A model generated the notes under the pieces. It made no database searches and had not been told where the DNA came from. It saw nothing but the letters and a program-made list of their open reading frames with translations. A stretch of 64,000 nucleotides of DNA from Lineus longissimus (taxonomy: Eukaryota; Nemertea; Pilidiophora; Heteronemertea; Lineidae), in contig NC_088312.1 of NCBI RefSeq assembly GCF_910592395.1, forward strand, positions 21,521,292 through 21,585,291. Direction: 5' to 3'. The translations under genes and the position numbers were made by a program. Positions 1 to 11,752 of the stretch are shown here, in pieces (position 1 is the stretch's first letter; each line of letters opens with the position of its first letter).

Positions 1-2489
1 CGAGATAAAGCAGGAGAAGTTTCTACAACGTGAGACCAGTATCAAGGACAGACTACTGGAGAAACTTGGGTAAAGACTCAAATAGGACTTCTCTGTGAAT
101 CTAAACTTGCGTTAGGAGATGTTTAGAGATTGGGTTGGTGATGTACAACAAATGTACATAGGTTACTACCTGTGTCAAATCTTTTTTCTTATCTTTTTTC
201 CAGATTCATGAAAGCTGACCTAGAGGAAGAAAAGACCAGACATGTGGAGCAAGAGTTGAAAAGATTAGAGGCAAAGTTGGAGAAACAGAGAAAAGTGTTC
301 AAGGATTCGCAGGAAGCAAAAAAAGCTATGATTTCTGATCAGAAAATTCTGGAAAAATTGGAGAAAGAGTTTCAGACTTTTGATAAGAGGATGGAGAAAG
401 AAGTCGAGAAGGAACAGATGGAAACCCAGCATAGGATCGAGGCAGAGTATTACAAGAAGTTCTGGCGGGATAAGCTTGGGATCGTGCGAGACGTGATCCT
501 TCACAATGAGGCTCAGCTAAGAGAGGAGTTGGCAGAAGATTTGGCAGAATTCTCAGATGAGGTGCGATTGGCTTTAACTTCTGCCCTATCGTAAATTATT
601 CTGTTAGTGGTTGAGGATTTTATGGCCAAACGGCCATCTATTAGATTCCACATGAATTAAAGGGTAATATACTACCGTCATGCTTCTGTTGATTTCTTGC
701 CGTGATAATATGACATACATTGCTGATGAAAGTAACGTGATGTGATATTTTTGACTTGCAGTTGGACACAGGTGGGCTTACTTTAATAATCTTACTTTCA
801 ATCAAAATTAAGTTTTTTATTTCAACTTTCAACACAATACCATAGACAAAAAGTTGAAAACGAGGTACTTATCTTATTCCAGAGCCAATTTCTAGCCCAG
901 CTTACCGTAGCAGACACGCTTGCCAGCTCACACTGTTTGAAACAGACCAAGGCTATTGAACATCTTCTGGAGGTGACAGGAGGATGCCTGCCAAATGCAG
1001 TCCTAGGTATAAAATATCTAGAGCGAGTATTGGCAAATCAAAAAAGTTGCTCCCGTATGACCTTTGATTGGGTTTGGGGTGCATGAATGAGTGAGCGGCT
1101 GTCTAAGTTGCCTGCTTAACGAGGTTCTGGCCAAAATATCATTGCTTTGAATAGAAGAATCACATAGATTTTCTGATAATCTTCTCAACTGTTTTCTGTA
1201 TTATTCTTCACACTTCGACATTTTTTACCTAGGGTAGGTATGAAATATGGCTGCAAAGCCAAATATTTATTATGTCTTAAGAGTTTTTGATTTTGCAAAA
1301 ATGTAAACATTCAAATACAGTTCAATTAATTTGAGCAAGCTGATTGAAAAACAAGCATGGAAACATGCAATGACACTGGTTATTTTATCGAAGTTTCCTT
1401 TTTTCACGCAGGTGCTGATAATACAAAACCATTCATGGATGTAAAAGACGCCCAATGGTCCACGAATGGTGGCCAGTTGACTCCAATCAGACTTGAACAG
1501 CTGTCTCGAGAGGACGCTCTGAAGTACAACTATGGCCTCCACATCTTACAACTGCTTCGAAAGACATTCCATGGACCAGACATCACTCTGCTTCTTGCCT
1601 CTGACATTCCATTAAATGACTTCACCAACAATGCTTTCAGGAATTCATTTTTCTATCAGTTCGAGAGTAAGATTTTGTGGATTCGTCTTGACAGGTTGGA
1701 GAACATTGGGAACTTCATGCTTCTGTTGCTCCACTGCTATGGGCATATCATCACTGGTGACCTCAGAGATGATACCAAGACGGAATTCATCAAGTATTTC
1801 TACAAGGTATTCTGATCATTACCAACATAAACCCTCTACTAATCATGGTGTCTGACTTGGCAGAGAAATGTCTGTTTTGAAAGCCTTGTCTCGGTTTTTT
1901 CCACAATTGATTGCTGAGTTTTGACATTTCAACATTTCTGGTTACGGCACAGGGGCACTGTTTATTTCTGTGCACAAGTAAATACAATGTACAAGAACAG
2001 TGTATGCCTTAAAGTATTCTTTGTTTAATTTCAGTTCCTAAGGCTGTTGACAAAGGAAATGTTCTTCATCAGCACCACATCAAAATGTGATGGCCTGGTG
2101 ACCAATCAACACCCGAAAGATTCCATCACCGACCTCATTAATGCAAGGGTGGGTGGCCTACTTCATTAGCATGAACCATTTCCATGCAGAACTAACCTTG
2201 AGTTTCTGACAGAACATTTTCTTAAATAAAGCCACAGAAGCCAGCAACTCCCCTCCCCAAAGAACCATCAGTGCATTAATGGTGCCATCAATGTAAGACT
2301 GTGCAAGGCACTAAATTGACACTTTTACAGTGAACAGGTGGTTAGTGAACCATGTTCCAAGTCCAAAGTCCCAAGTCCCATCTCTTAAAAACATATCTTA
2401 ACACTGGATAGAGTGAACCAATTTTCAAGATCTTCTATCAAACAACTTGATGTTGGCCTACTTCTCTCTCCTTTCAGGTATATCACTGA
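1..2489 (+). CDS. Unrecognised coiled-coil protein, 3' exons only (5' end outside window)
   Basis: Five or six exons join in one frame: <1-69, 204-590, 885-1006, 1412-1806, 2035-2148 and a short terminal exon from 2478 with a TGA at 2487-2489. Each junction has GT/AG and matching phase; exon 885 uses the second AG of 'CCAGAG', which is the one that keeps the frame. The first ~130 visible residues are a Lys/Glu-rich amphipathic helix with heptad-like Leu spacing (for example EEEKTRHVEQELKRLEAKLE), so a coiled coil. The C-terminal ~200 residues look globular, with hydrophobic stretches such as DITLLLASDIPL and GNFMLLLLHCYGHI. I do not recognise the family. No signal peptide or membrane segment is visible in this part. 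The last junction is the weakest: the terminal exon adds only VYH before the stop. Confidence 0.7.
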
Positions 2490-4120
2490 AGTCAAAGACA
2501 TAAGCAGATTTGAAAATACTACGAAAGGATTTCAAGGATTCATTACGTAATTGTGAATCATTTCAAGAACAACTGTCAAGTGTGAAGGTCGGATTTGACT
2601 TTTCTGTGAATAACAACACGGACAGATTCCTTGTATAATCAGCTTAAGAATAACAGCATGTACAAACAGTTTCAGATTGCATGTTCTACATAAGTTCCAA
2701 ATCGTTGCTGCTGTGCACTTTATGCTTTCAGTTAGTGGTCGCTTTTTAGCTCACCTCTGGTGAGCTGATACAATACCGTGGCGTCCGTCGTCCGTCGTCG
2801 TCGCTGTCAGTGTCCTTCGTCGTCCGTTAGTGGAGCACGTTTCGTCATCGCTAGGGCTATATGGCTAAAACTTGGTGTGATGGTAGCTTTGGGCAATATG
2901 CCCACACATATTTTTCTTATTTTCGCGATATGACCTCATTACTTTCTGGCCTCCAGGCGGCCATCTTTGAAATTGGTTTTTTGCCTTTTTGAAGCTAATG
3001 GTTGTACGTAGAGCGACGAAATTTTTATGGTGGGTGTATCTAATATTAAGGTAAATGACATATCACCCGGGTTTTTGATTTGACCTACTTTTCAAGGTCA
3101 CAGAGGTCAAAGTTCACTAAATCGCCGATAGGTGGCATATTTTGTTTCTATTTGAGCTAGAAGCCTCTAAACTTGTGAGGACTTGTATCTAGGGACTATC
3201 CTACCCCAAAAATGTGTCCCGCTCAGACTTCAAATATGGCCGCCAGGTGGCCATCTTGAAAATTAAACAAAGTCGGATTGCAACCAAATTTCATGTGATT
3301 GTATATCTATGTACTCTCTACAACATCCCTGATTTTCAGTCAAATCCATCTACCAATATGGCCGCCAGGTGGCCATCTTGAAAATTAAACAAAGTCGGAT
3401 TGCAACCAAGGACATTGTGATGTTATGGGGATTCAAACTGAGCTTCACCTGCTCACCTTAATCCCATCTTGGATGTTTCACCTAATTCACATTCACAGCC
3501 ACATAAAATCAGTGTTAATACAGTTATTCAAAAGTCCATTCACAAAATTTAAATTGATACATCTAGGTGGGTGAACGTTTGTATTAGTGTAAAGCAAGAA
3601 TGCAAGTCTTTTGTTACGAGTACATCTATTTTGTTTAGCTAGCCTGAAACTGCTGGCAGTGTCGGGCTAGTCCAGAATCCGAATGTAATTTTTTCGCGGA
3701 GGCTTGTTCCATAGTAAATAAAAATGAATGTTGACAAGTTTGTGTAAAATGTTTTCGTTTTATTGTTTGTTTTCTCTGCTACAAGTTGTAAGCTTGTCCA
3801 CTGTGATATCCTGAAACGGTATAATCAGCATAGGATATCCGATTTTTTATTGAGGAGTGAGCCCAGATTCAATTTTTTTTGGTAAAATAAGATGATCCCG
3901 AACATCTAATAAGAAAACACACAAACAATGAAAGTTCAGTTGATTTGGCAGAAGGATTGAACCACTAAAATAAATCGGTAATTGAATTCCTCTTTTCAAG
4001 AAATAAAGTTCACTTAATACATGTCACATGAGGAAGTTAACACTATTAAACAAAATGATGTATAACAGACACATGTCTGAACAGGAACCAATTTGCACTG
4101 TGGTAGTCGGCTCCTCTGGG
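2490..4120. other. Convergent intergenic interval
   Basis: Lies between the stops of two convergent genes. It contains the dispersed repeat at 2746-3458, an AATAAA at about 3717 that could serve the plus-strand gene and a TTTATT at about 3846 that would be AATAAA for the minus-strand transporter. No further coding potential was seen. Confidence 0.5.
2746..3458 (+). repeat. Dispersed AGCTCACC/TCCGTCG repeat, diverged copy
   Basis: Starts with AGCTCACCTCTGGTGAGCT (a short palindrome), continues with ACCGTGGCGTCCGTCGTCCG and a TCG-rich stretch, then segments containing 'AAGGTCACAGAGGTCAAA', and ends near CTGCTCACC. It shares this architecture with 30581-31723, 43345-44502 and 46374-47530 but is shorter and much more diverged. 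It also has an internal ~45-bp repeat (GCCGCCAGGTGGCCATCTTG at about 3240 and 3361). Confidence 0.7.
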
Positions 4121-7100
4121 CTATAACTCCTTTGCAGCAGTTGCATTGAGATAACACGGTGGTATAAATGTTCCTGGCGCAACGATCTCATTGATGGCTG
4201 AATAGCATGAAGCTGCACCAGCGATGATTCCTACCACTATAATCTCTATATGGATGACATGCATGTGGAGTGGGATATTCCTGAAATGGTTATAAAAGAA
4301 CTAAATTCAAATATTCAAATTCAAATACATTCAAATAGTCAAGATCACCCTGGAGAATCAATTCCTGAGATTGCTGATAATCTTACCAGGCCTTCCAACT
4401 GATGGAGCCGCCTGCTCTGGATAGTGTTACCCGAGTCCTGGGACCTGGCAGCGTCACGAGAAAATAGCCAAAATGTGCACTCCTTGGTAACTTTTTGAAA
4501 TGAACTTTGTCCGTCTGGTGATGTGGATGATATGACCTAATATGCCCTAAAATCATAGGTTACTCTGTGGTGCAGGCTTAAAATCAACCAATGCATATTT
4601 GTCTATTTGTTCGCAATCCATAGACATATCAGCACTGAGTGCACTTTTTCTATATCATTCTACTATATTTGATGCAAATCATACATCAAGAACCTTATTG
4701 CCAGATTAACGCAACACAATTTCGTTGAGGGACTCCAACCACACAGTTTTCCCAACTTTAAAGATTAATAACTTTTTCCTTTCCCAGGACAGGCCTGATT
4801 CATCATCAGTCGGGGGAATTGATTCAACAGGGTTAAAATGGTTAAAAAAAGGTGTACACTCTGTTCAATAGATTTTCAATTATTAGCTCTATATCAAAAC
4901 TGGCCGATGGACCTATGTGTGACCAAATCAGTCTAGCCATTTGAAAAATCTACACACTAGTCTTACTTAAATGTCCCCAAAAACAGATGTAAGCGTTTTA
5001 AAAATTAGGTTTAAATTCTTTAAAAAACTAAGCTTTTATCATTTCAATTCTGCCAAATCATATCAAATCTAGAATGCTAAATTTTGAGCTTCATTCATAA
5101 AAATGCTACTTACACTTTTGGGAACTCCCCATCTCCTCTACACAGCAGCTCGTAAAATATTGGTGGAAGTATAAAGACCATAAGGTTCAGGCAAGTTCCA
5201 CCCACTAGGGACATGATCGGGCCGAATCGTGGGACGGATTCTGCTACAAACAGTACGACTCCAATCATCAGAGTTCGTAGGATGATTCTTTTAATACCAA
5301 ATTCTGAAAGGTAACAATTTTCAGGGTAAGGAGTGTTAACAATCGCGTCATGTCCATTGTCAGTTCGTCTGTCCATATGCAAAACACATCTCATGAATGC
5401 AATGTCTTCGAGACAAGATCAGGCCGAAACGTAGAATGTATATACTGTACGACTCCAATCATCAGGGTTCGCAGAATGATTCTTTTGATACCAAATTCTG
5501 AAAAGTAACAATTTTCAGGGTAAGGAGTGTTAACAATCCGGCTTGTCCATTGTCAGTTCGTCTGTCCATATGCAAAACACATCTCATGAATGCTATGTCT
5601 TCGAGACAAGATCAGGCCGAAACGTAGAATGTATATACTGTACGACTCCAATCATCAGGGTTCGTAGGATGATTCTTTTAATACCGAATTCTGAAAGGTA
5701 ACAATTTTCAGGGTAAGGAGTGTCAACAATCACGTCATGTCCATTGTCAGTTCATCTGTCCATATGCAAAACACATCTCATGAATGCAATGTCTTCGAGA
5801 CAAGATCAGGCCGAAACGTAGAATGTATTTACTGTACGACTCCAATCATCAGGGTTCGTAGGATGACTATTTTGATACCGAATTCTGAAAGGTAACAAAT
5901 GTTAGGGTAAGGAGTGTTAACAATCACGTCATGTCCATTGTCAGTTCGTCTGTCTATATGCAAAACACATCTCATAAATGCAATGTCTTCGAGACAAGAT
6001 CAGGCCGAAACGTAGAATGTATATGCTGTACGACTCCAATCATCAGGGTTCGTAGGATGATTATTTTGATTCCGAATTCTGAAAGGTAACAAATTTTAGG
6101 GTAAGGAGTGTTAACAATCACGTCATGTCCATTGTCAGTTCGTCTGTCCATATGCAAAACACATCTCATAAATGCTATGTCTTCGAGACAAGATCAGGCC
6201 GAAACGTAGAACGTATATACTGTACGACTCCAATCATCAGGGTTCGTAGGATGATTCTTTTGATACCGAATTCTGAAAGGTAACAAATTTTAGGGTAAGG
6301 AGTGTTAACAATCACGTCATGTCCATTGTCAGTTCGTCTGTCCATATGCAAAACACATCTCATAAATGCTATGTCTTTGAGACAAGATCAGGCCGAAACG
6401 TGGAACAGATATACAGTATGACTCCAATCATCAGGGTTCGTAGGATGATTCTTTTAATACCAAATCTATCTGGTTCCCTATAGGCCTCTTAAACTTAAAA
6501 TATAGTTTGCAAATACCTGAAGCTCTGCAAAAAACGTATATGGTAGTCACATTGAAATATTTTTTTACAGACAATAATGACTTTTAATGGCACTATATGT
6601 GACTGATGTAAAGATAACCAGAGTTTGCTTGGCTGGTTTCTTTAGGAAGAAATGCAAATAACCTATTGTACTCACCATTTTTAAAATGACAAATGTGTTC
6701 CAGTCCCTGCCACAGGGGGTTGAGCACGATATTGAATGCTGACAGTAAATGAAATAGGAAGAGGACTTGCACTGTGTATGTGATCCAGCTCTTGTCTATT
6801 GCTTCAATTGTGACGAGTACGTTATCACTTGTTAAGTCTCCGAGGATATAAAAGGCCGATATTACCATTGGTGCGAACATGGTCATCATTCCTGGAAAAA
6901 TATTGGTTCTGATGTGTGGGCTACTGATATGGACCTCGTCAGTATTTCAAATCAAAAGGTTTGAATTATAACATTGACCAAGTGGTTGTGAAAAGCTTTC
7001 CAGTTGTGATTTTGTGACTTATATTTGGTTTTAGTATAGCTGTATCATGTACCTATTACATCGCTGAAAATGAATTCAGCCTCTACTCTCTCATGAGAAA

Positions 7101-9566
7101 GAGAGAGAGAGAACGACCGTTAACATCATCGACTCGACTCTAACTGTTCGGTTGGAAAAATCATACTTACCTACATACCCCAGTATAATTACATTTGCAA
7201 ATTTACTTCTATCCAGCATGTCATGTTGAATTGTGGGAAAGACTGTGTGTCCACAAAATGCAAAGGTGATTGTCCCAAATGCCATGAAGACTCCCTCCAC
7301 TTTGATTGGACTGTGTTTGATGTTGGGGACAGTTTCTGGTATCAGTATCACAAGGTTGGCAAATATTAGGATGCATGCAATACCAGACGACATCGTGGCT
7401 CCAATCGCAACAGGCCTGGAAAAGAGGGTTTTGTTAGATCAGACTTACTCCAGGGAAGATGGGGCCTTTTCAAACAAGCACCGGGAATAAAGCCTCCACC
7501 TTCTCCCCACATGTTCCCTTCAGTTTACTCAACTGACGTATTAGACGTTTCCATAGAATAAAGGTCTGCCTTCTCCAAGCCGGTTCCCTTCTGTTTCCTT
7601 AACTGACTGACTAGACATTCCAATGGAATAAAGTTATCTGCCTTCTTCACACATTCTCTGCTTACTCAACTGACAGTCTTGACTTTCTCCAACTTCTCCA
7701 CACATCTTCTGCTTACGCAACTGACAGACTAGTCATTCACATGCAGAAAAGGGTCCCTTCCTTCTCTACATATGTTCTTCTCTGCTTACCTAGCAGAGGG
7801 AGTAGATGTTCTCATAGAACTAATGTCCCCACCTTCTTCATACGTGTTCCCCTCAGCCTGCTCAACTGACACACAAGACGTGCACTTAGAATAAAAGTCG
7901 CACATTATTTCCATGTGCACATCTGGTTTGTCAGTTGAGCAAGAGGAAGAGTCTGTGTATGGAGAAGGATCGGTCTTTTATTTCGCCTGCATGTTACGTC
8001 AGTTGAGTAAGCGGAGGAGAACATGTATGGAGACGGATGGGGACCTTAATTCCATGTAGACGTCTAGTCTGTCAGTTCAGTAAGCAGAGGGGGACATGTA
8101 TCGAGAAGGGGTTCACATATATTCCATGGGTTAGTAAAGTCAGTCAGTTGCATTAGCAGTGGGGAAAATGCATAGAGAAGTAGGGGACCTTTATCCCCTG
8201 TTAACGTTTGTTGTGTCAGTTGAGTAAGTAGGGGGCAACATTTATAGAAAAGGAGTGAAGTTTATTCAATGTGTACGTGTAGTCCGTTCTATGATAATAG
8301 TTAGGTGAGCAAATGGGAACACGTGTGGAGAAGGAGACTTTTATGCCTAGGCTAGTCAACACGTACATATAACATTTAAATTTTAACCCTTTTGAGAGTG
8401 TCATTAAAACAGATGTTGCAAAAAGAGCCTACCACATGTCCTTCGGCGTCCCCAACCATGAGATTGGAACCAGTATGGCTGCCACCACCAACATCCAAAC
8501 ACAGAAAGTGATATTAGGGAGTGGAACACTCAGGAGGCCCTCCACCATCTCCGCTGATAGTAAGAGGAAAATGACTCCACATCCAAAAATTGACATGTAG
8601 TTAGCGACCCTCACCAAATATCTGAAAGTAATCATGAACTGTAGGGGCAGGTGATAGAAAATGTATATTACTATTAATGTTAATACCACTTCTTACTTGG
8701 GCTTCCCAGCCACTATATCGGTACCAAGGTGGCTGCTGCCAACAGAATCCGAATACAGAATGTGATATTAGGAAGTGGGGCACTTTCACCATATCAGCTC
8801 AAAACACCCCCTCCAAGCTTTGATGAGAAGCTGCTGACGCTCACAAAATCTTTCAAAACAAGGATAAATCAGTAAGGCCTGAGAATACCACAATCCAAAC
8901 ACAGGCCTAGTAAGTTCTCACCTTCCAAAGTTTCCCATAGCCCTATAACCAATTGCTGCGAAGGGGTCTTGGACGTGTAAAAGACGGTACTCCTCATATC
9001 GATCCTCCAGCATCTCCCAGCTCCACCCCAGTGTGACCCCGGTGTACGCTGCTACAGTGCACATACTGAACAACATTACTATACCAAGTGGACCCCCTGA
9101 AATGGCAGATGTTCACATGATTATCAGCAACAAGAGGTCATATTCTTTGCACTCGATCTCAGTACTCTGCAGGGTTGTACCTATGATGTTTCCTCGAATA
9201 CCCACAGATATCGGTTCGCGGAGATGATGTTTGACTGCTAGTATTAAATTGTCCATTGACAAATACAGGTTGTTCAAGCTTCATATAATTCTAAAGTTTT
9301 CAGTTTTAAAATTGTTATTTCTTCAGCACTAGCGAACTTAATCCGTGAAGTTTCTTACCACAATCCACAATGGCTTTTGGCAACGCTAGAATACCAGTAC
9401 CAGCAATATCCCCAACGACGAACATCACTGCCGTCCATATCGTCAGGCCTTGAGCTGTCTTCAAAGAACCAGAAAGTGCATCTCCTTTCGAATCCAATAG
9501 TTTATCTTTCTCATTAGACAGAGATGTGTCCTTTACTCCAAATGTTTCATATGCTCTTTTTGCCAT
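4121..9566 (-). CDS. Amino-acid transporter of the AAAP family (SLC32/SLC36/SLC38-like), 7 exons, 460 aa
   Basis: Exons, in transcript order, are 9359-9566, 8922-9096, 8433-8621, 7171-7415, 6676-6891, 5114-5303 and 4121-4280. All junctions are GT/AG with agreeing phase, and the total of 1383 nt is exactly 461 codons including TAG at 4121-4123. The start ATG is at 9564-9566. The product has a ~43-residue hydrophilic N-terminus, then a first membrane helix with the family's glycine-rich motif (VVGDIAGTGILALPKAI, residues 50-66), and about ten further hydrophobic segments. Later landmarks are SWLGTPKDMWPV, FAFCGHTVFPTIQHDM (the conserved 'F..H...P.iq..M' block) and a short C-terminus. Known members are secondary transporters of neutral amino acids or GABA/glycine at the plasma, vesicle or lysosomal membrane. 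The substrate cannot be read from sequence. Introns carry duplicated exon pieces (see 5404-6480 and 8695-8800). Confidence 0.88.
5404..6480 (-). repeat. ~194-bp tandem array built from transporter exon 6 and its 5' intron
   Basis: The marker 'GACAAGATCAGGCCGAAACG' and its variants recur at about 5412, 5605, 5799, 5993, 6187 and 6381, a 193-194 bp spacing. Each unit contains sequence matching the 5' part of the real exon 6 (5114-5303), including the polypyrimidine-CAG acceptor (plus-strand CTGAAAGGTAAC), followed by intron. None of the extra copies keeps the 3' half of the exon. The array lies in intron 5, between exons 6676-6891 and 5114-5303. Confidence 0.85.
7440..8400. repeat. Degenerate minisatellite with an orientation switch
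   Basis: Diverged ~60-75 bp units built around 'CTTCTCCACACAT...CTGCTTACTCAACTGAC...TAGACGTT...ATAAAGGTC' run in one orientation to about 7900. The reverse complement (for example 'GTCAGTTGAGTAAGC') then runs to about 8340. It is clearly related to the much younger 72-bp array at 42.9-49.7 kb. It sits in the transporter intron between exons 7171-7415 and 8433-8621. Confidence 0.65.
8695..8800 (-). pseudogene. Decayed duplicate of transporter exon 3
   Basis: Read on the minus strand this segment aligns with the second half of the real exon at 8433-8621 ('CCTAATATCACATTCTGT' against 'CCTAATATCACTTTCTGT', then shared TTGGTGGC/ACTGGTTCC-type sequence), but it has indels that destroy the frame. 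It lies about 75 bp upstream of the functional exon inside the intron. It looks like a non-functional exon duplication. Confidence 0.65.
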
Positions 9567-11174
9567 TGGGACGTTTTATGAATTTCCAAGGCTTTGAAAG
9601 TAATGAGTGTAACAAATGATGTGTTGGACATCCGAGGTCTCTTAAAAGCTTGATTTATTCATTACCAGTTCATGGGTTGAAATAGTTACTATATTGGACT
9701 AAGGATTCAGGAGCAGGCCTGACTTCGCAGAACAATATTACAAGTATAAACAGTAATAGCGCCGATGTACTGTGAGATTGTAGGACTTTCCTCTCACGTG
9801 ATGACCTGAAAGTTCACCAACATATAATTAGGCCTCTGGAACTAGGCCTTCATGACTGAACTAAAAAATTGCCACTACTTTCTGAACCTTTCTCTCCTTT
9901 AAACTTGTCACTATATGGCTAGGTGTCCTTATTTGGGATTTAGCAGAGTCACTCTGGAAAATAACATATAAAGAGAATTAGCCATTGTTTTTCAATGTTG
10001 ACTGTTCGCTCTTATATATTACATTAAAACGGGTCATTTCGTCTTGAGCAAACACGAGTGAAATAATTATTGACCGTATGTTCCAGTTGGAGACTGATGA
10101 CATGCCTTTTGTTAAACAATGCGCATTTGCATGTCGAGAGAGTTTATCATGTCATCAGACGTAAAAATCCCAAAATCTCTTCACCTCGATATCAAGTCCT
10201 GCCATTTGACACTTCCATTCATAATCAGTGAAATATCCAGATCCAACCAGTCGCCTTGAACACATTGAGCATTTAGTGCTTCACCTCAAGTATTTATCCT
10301 GGGAACATAGACATCATACTTTGAAGACTTCATGTATTTCCTTAGCCTCTGAAATATCCGTGCCCAATCTTGGAGCAAAGTTGTGATATCCTGTACAACC
10401 CTGAAAATTCAAATAATTAGAGCTTGCATATTGATTGAAAATATCTGGGCCAATATAGTTGATTGGTATTTAGTCATGGGTCCCCTTGGAATATAGCCAG
10501 TAGAAAAGACATATACTGTACAAAGCTAAAAAGGCTCGGATGACCCACATAACGAACTGTATTGGCCGACTTTCTATAATAGGCCTTTAGGCAAAATGTC
10601 ATAGATTGTTCAGGTTTGCAGAGTTCACGCAACCTTCCTTATTTGTTTCAAACAACGATTGATTGGAGTGATAATAACCTGATCTCGGGATGGATATTCT
10701 GCTGCTCGTCTCTCTCATCATCTTCTTTATTTTGGGCTGGCACTATTCTTGTGTAATGTCCATCGACAAATTTAGAATTATTTATCGATGGATGTTCGAC
10801 AAGGACGGCACAACAAGCCCTTTTCCGCTGATCATTTTCACCAATCGCCGCTTTCCCCAAGCAGCATTGTGGCATGTTGGCCATCCAGAAGCCCTTTACT
10901 CAAACATGGCGAGGCTTTGAGCTTGAAACAGACACCCAAACTGAGTTAAGGTCCCAGCGGACTTCTTGAGGAATAAAGTGATCGTGAGATTTAATTTGAA
11001 AGTTAGTTGGTTGTTATGCCCAAGGTGTTTGTGAGCCGTAGGCAAACCACATTAGATCCTGGCATGAGATACATTTGATCTCTGAGCATCTCCCAACGAA
11101 AACCACCATCCATCATGCATTAGGTTTCATTGATACCTTAATTGGCTTTTTAACATCTCACTCTTGCTAGCATG
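9567..11174. other. Intergenic between transporter and receptor cluster
   Basis: Contains the transporter's 5' flank. A 76-codon plus-strand frame at 10,690-10,920 begins with a hydrophobic stretch but has no recognisable family or splice context. I see no supported gene. Confidence 0.4.
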
Positions 11175-11265
11175 ACGAAGAAAGTTTTCCTGGATGTTCG
11201 CTTCCCCAAGGAACATTAGTTCTCCTCTTCAACCCATTCGGCCGAAGAACATTGTAAAGCCAGCG
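11175..11265 (-). pseudogene. Relic of a receptor C-terminal tail
   Basis: On the minus strand 'ATGTTCTTCGGCCGAATGGG' and 'GTTCCTTGGGGAAGCGAAC' align with the tail of the neighbouring receptor (ATGTTCTTTGGTCGAAGGGG, GTTCCTTGGGCCAACGAAC). The frame is broken by a stop soon after MFFGR, and no helix 7 is recognisable upstream. It lies ~0.5 kb 3' of the intact receptor at 11,753-12,919. Confidence 0.55.
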
Positions 11266-11752
11266 GCATACTGGTGATTTCTGTCTCTGGCAACAAACAC
11301 AATGTGGCAAGTCACACAAATCGCCAGTATGTTGGGCCAGATTGTGGAACGGTGTGACATAAGAGAGCCCACAGTTACACACCAAGCGAGTCACTGATTG
11401 CAATGACGTAACCTACTTCGTGGACAGCTATTGTTTACACAACACATATTGCCTTTGTTGTTATTGTTGTTGTTTAGAATAACATTTTAGAATGAAAACA
11501 AAATGTAACATGCTCGTTTGTGAGTGTGATTTCGTTCTAGATTTGTGCTGTTTACTTTCTCCATCTGGTCATCAGTAGCAAAACTGAATGTGCTAACTTA
11601 AGTAGTCTGTATGATACCAGATATAAACTTTTTGGTTGTTATATCAGTGGTTTGTGTGTGTAAGTCGCTCACGTGGCAACCAAACCAGCAAACAAGCAAT
11701 TCATCTCAGATATTTTGTCATCTTGCTCTTTCAAGGAGTATGAAGACCACAC

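Noticed and set aside
10648-10920. Overlapping plus and minus frames near 10.7-10.9 kb, plus frame with a hydrophobic start
   Set aside because: No family, no splice context, no conservation evidence; likely chance.
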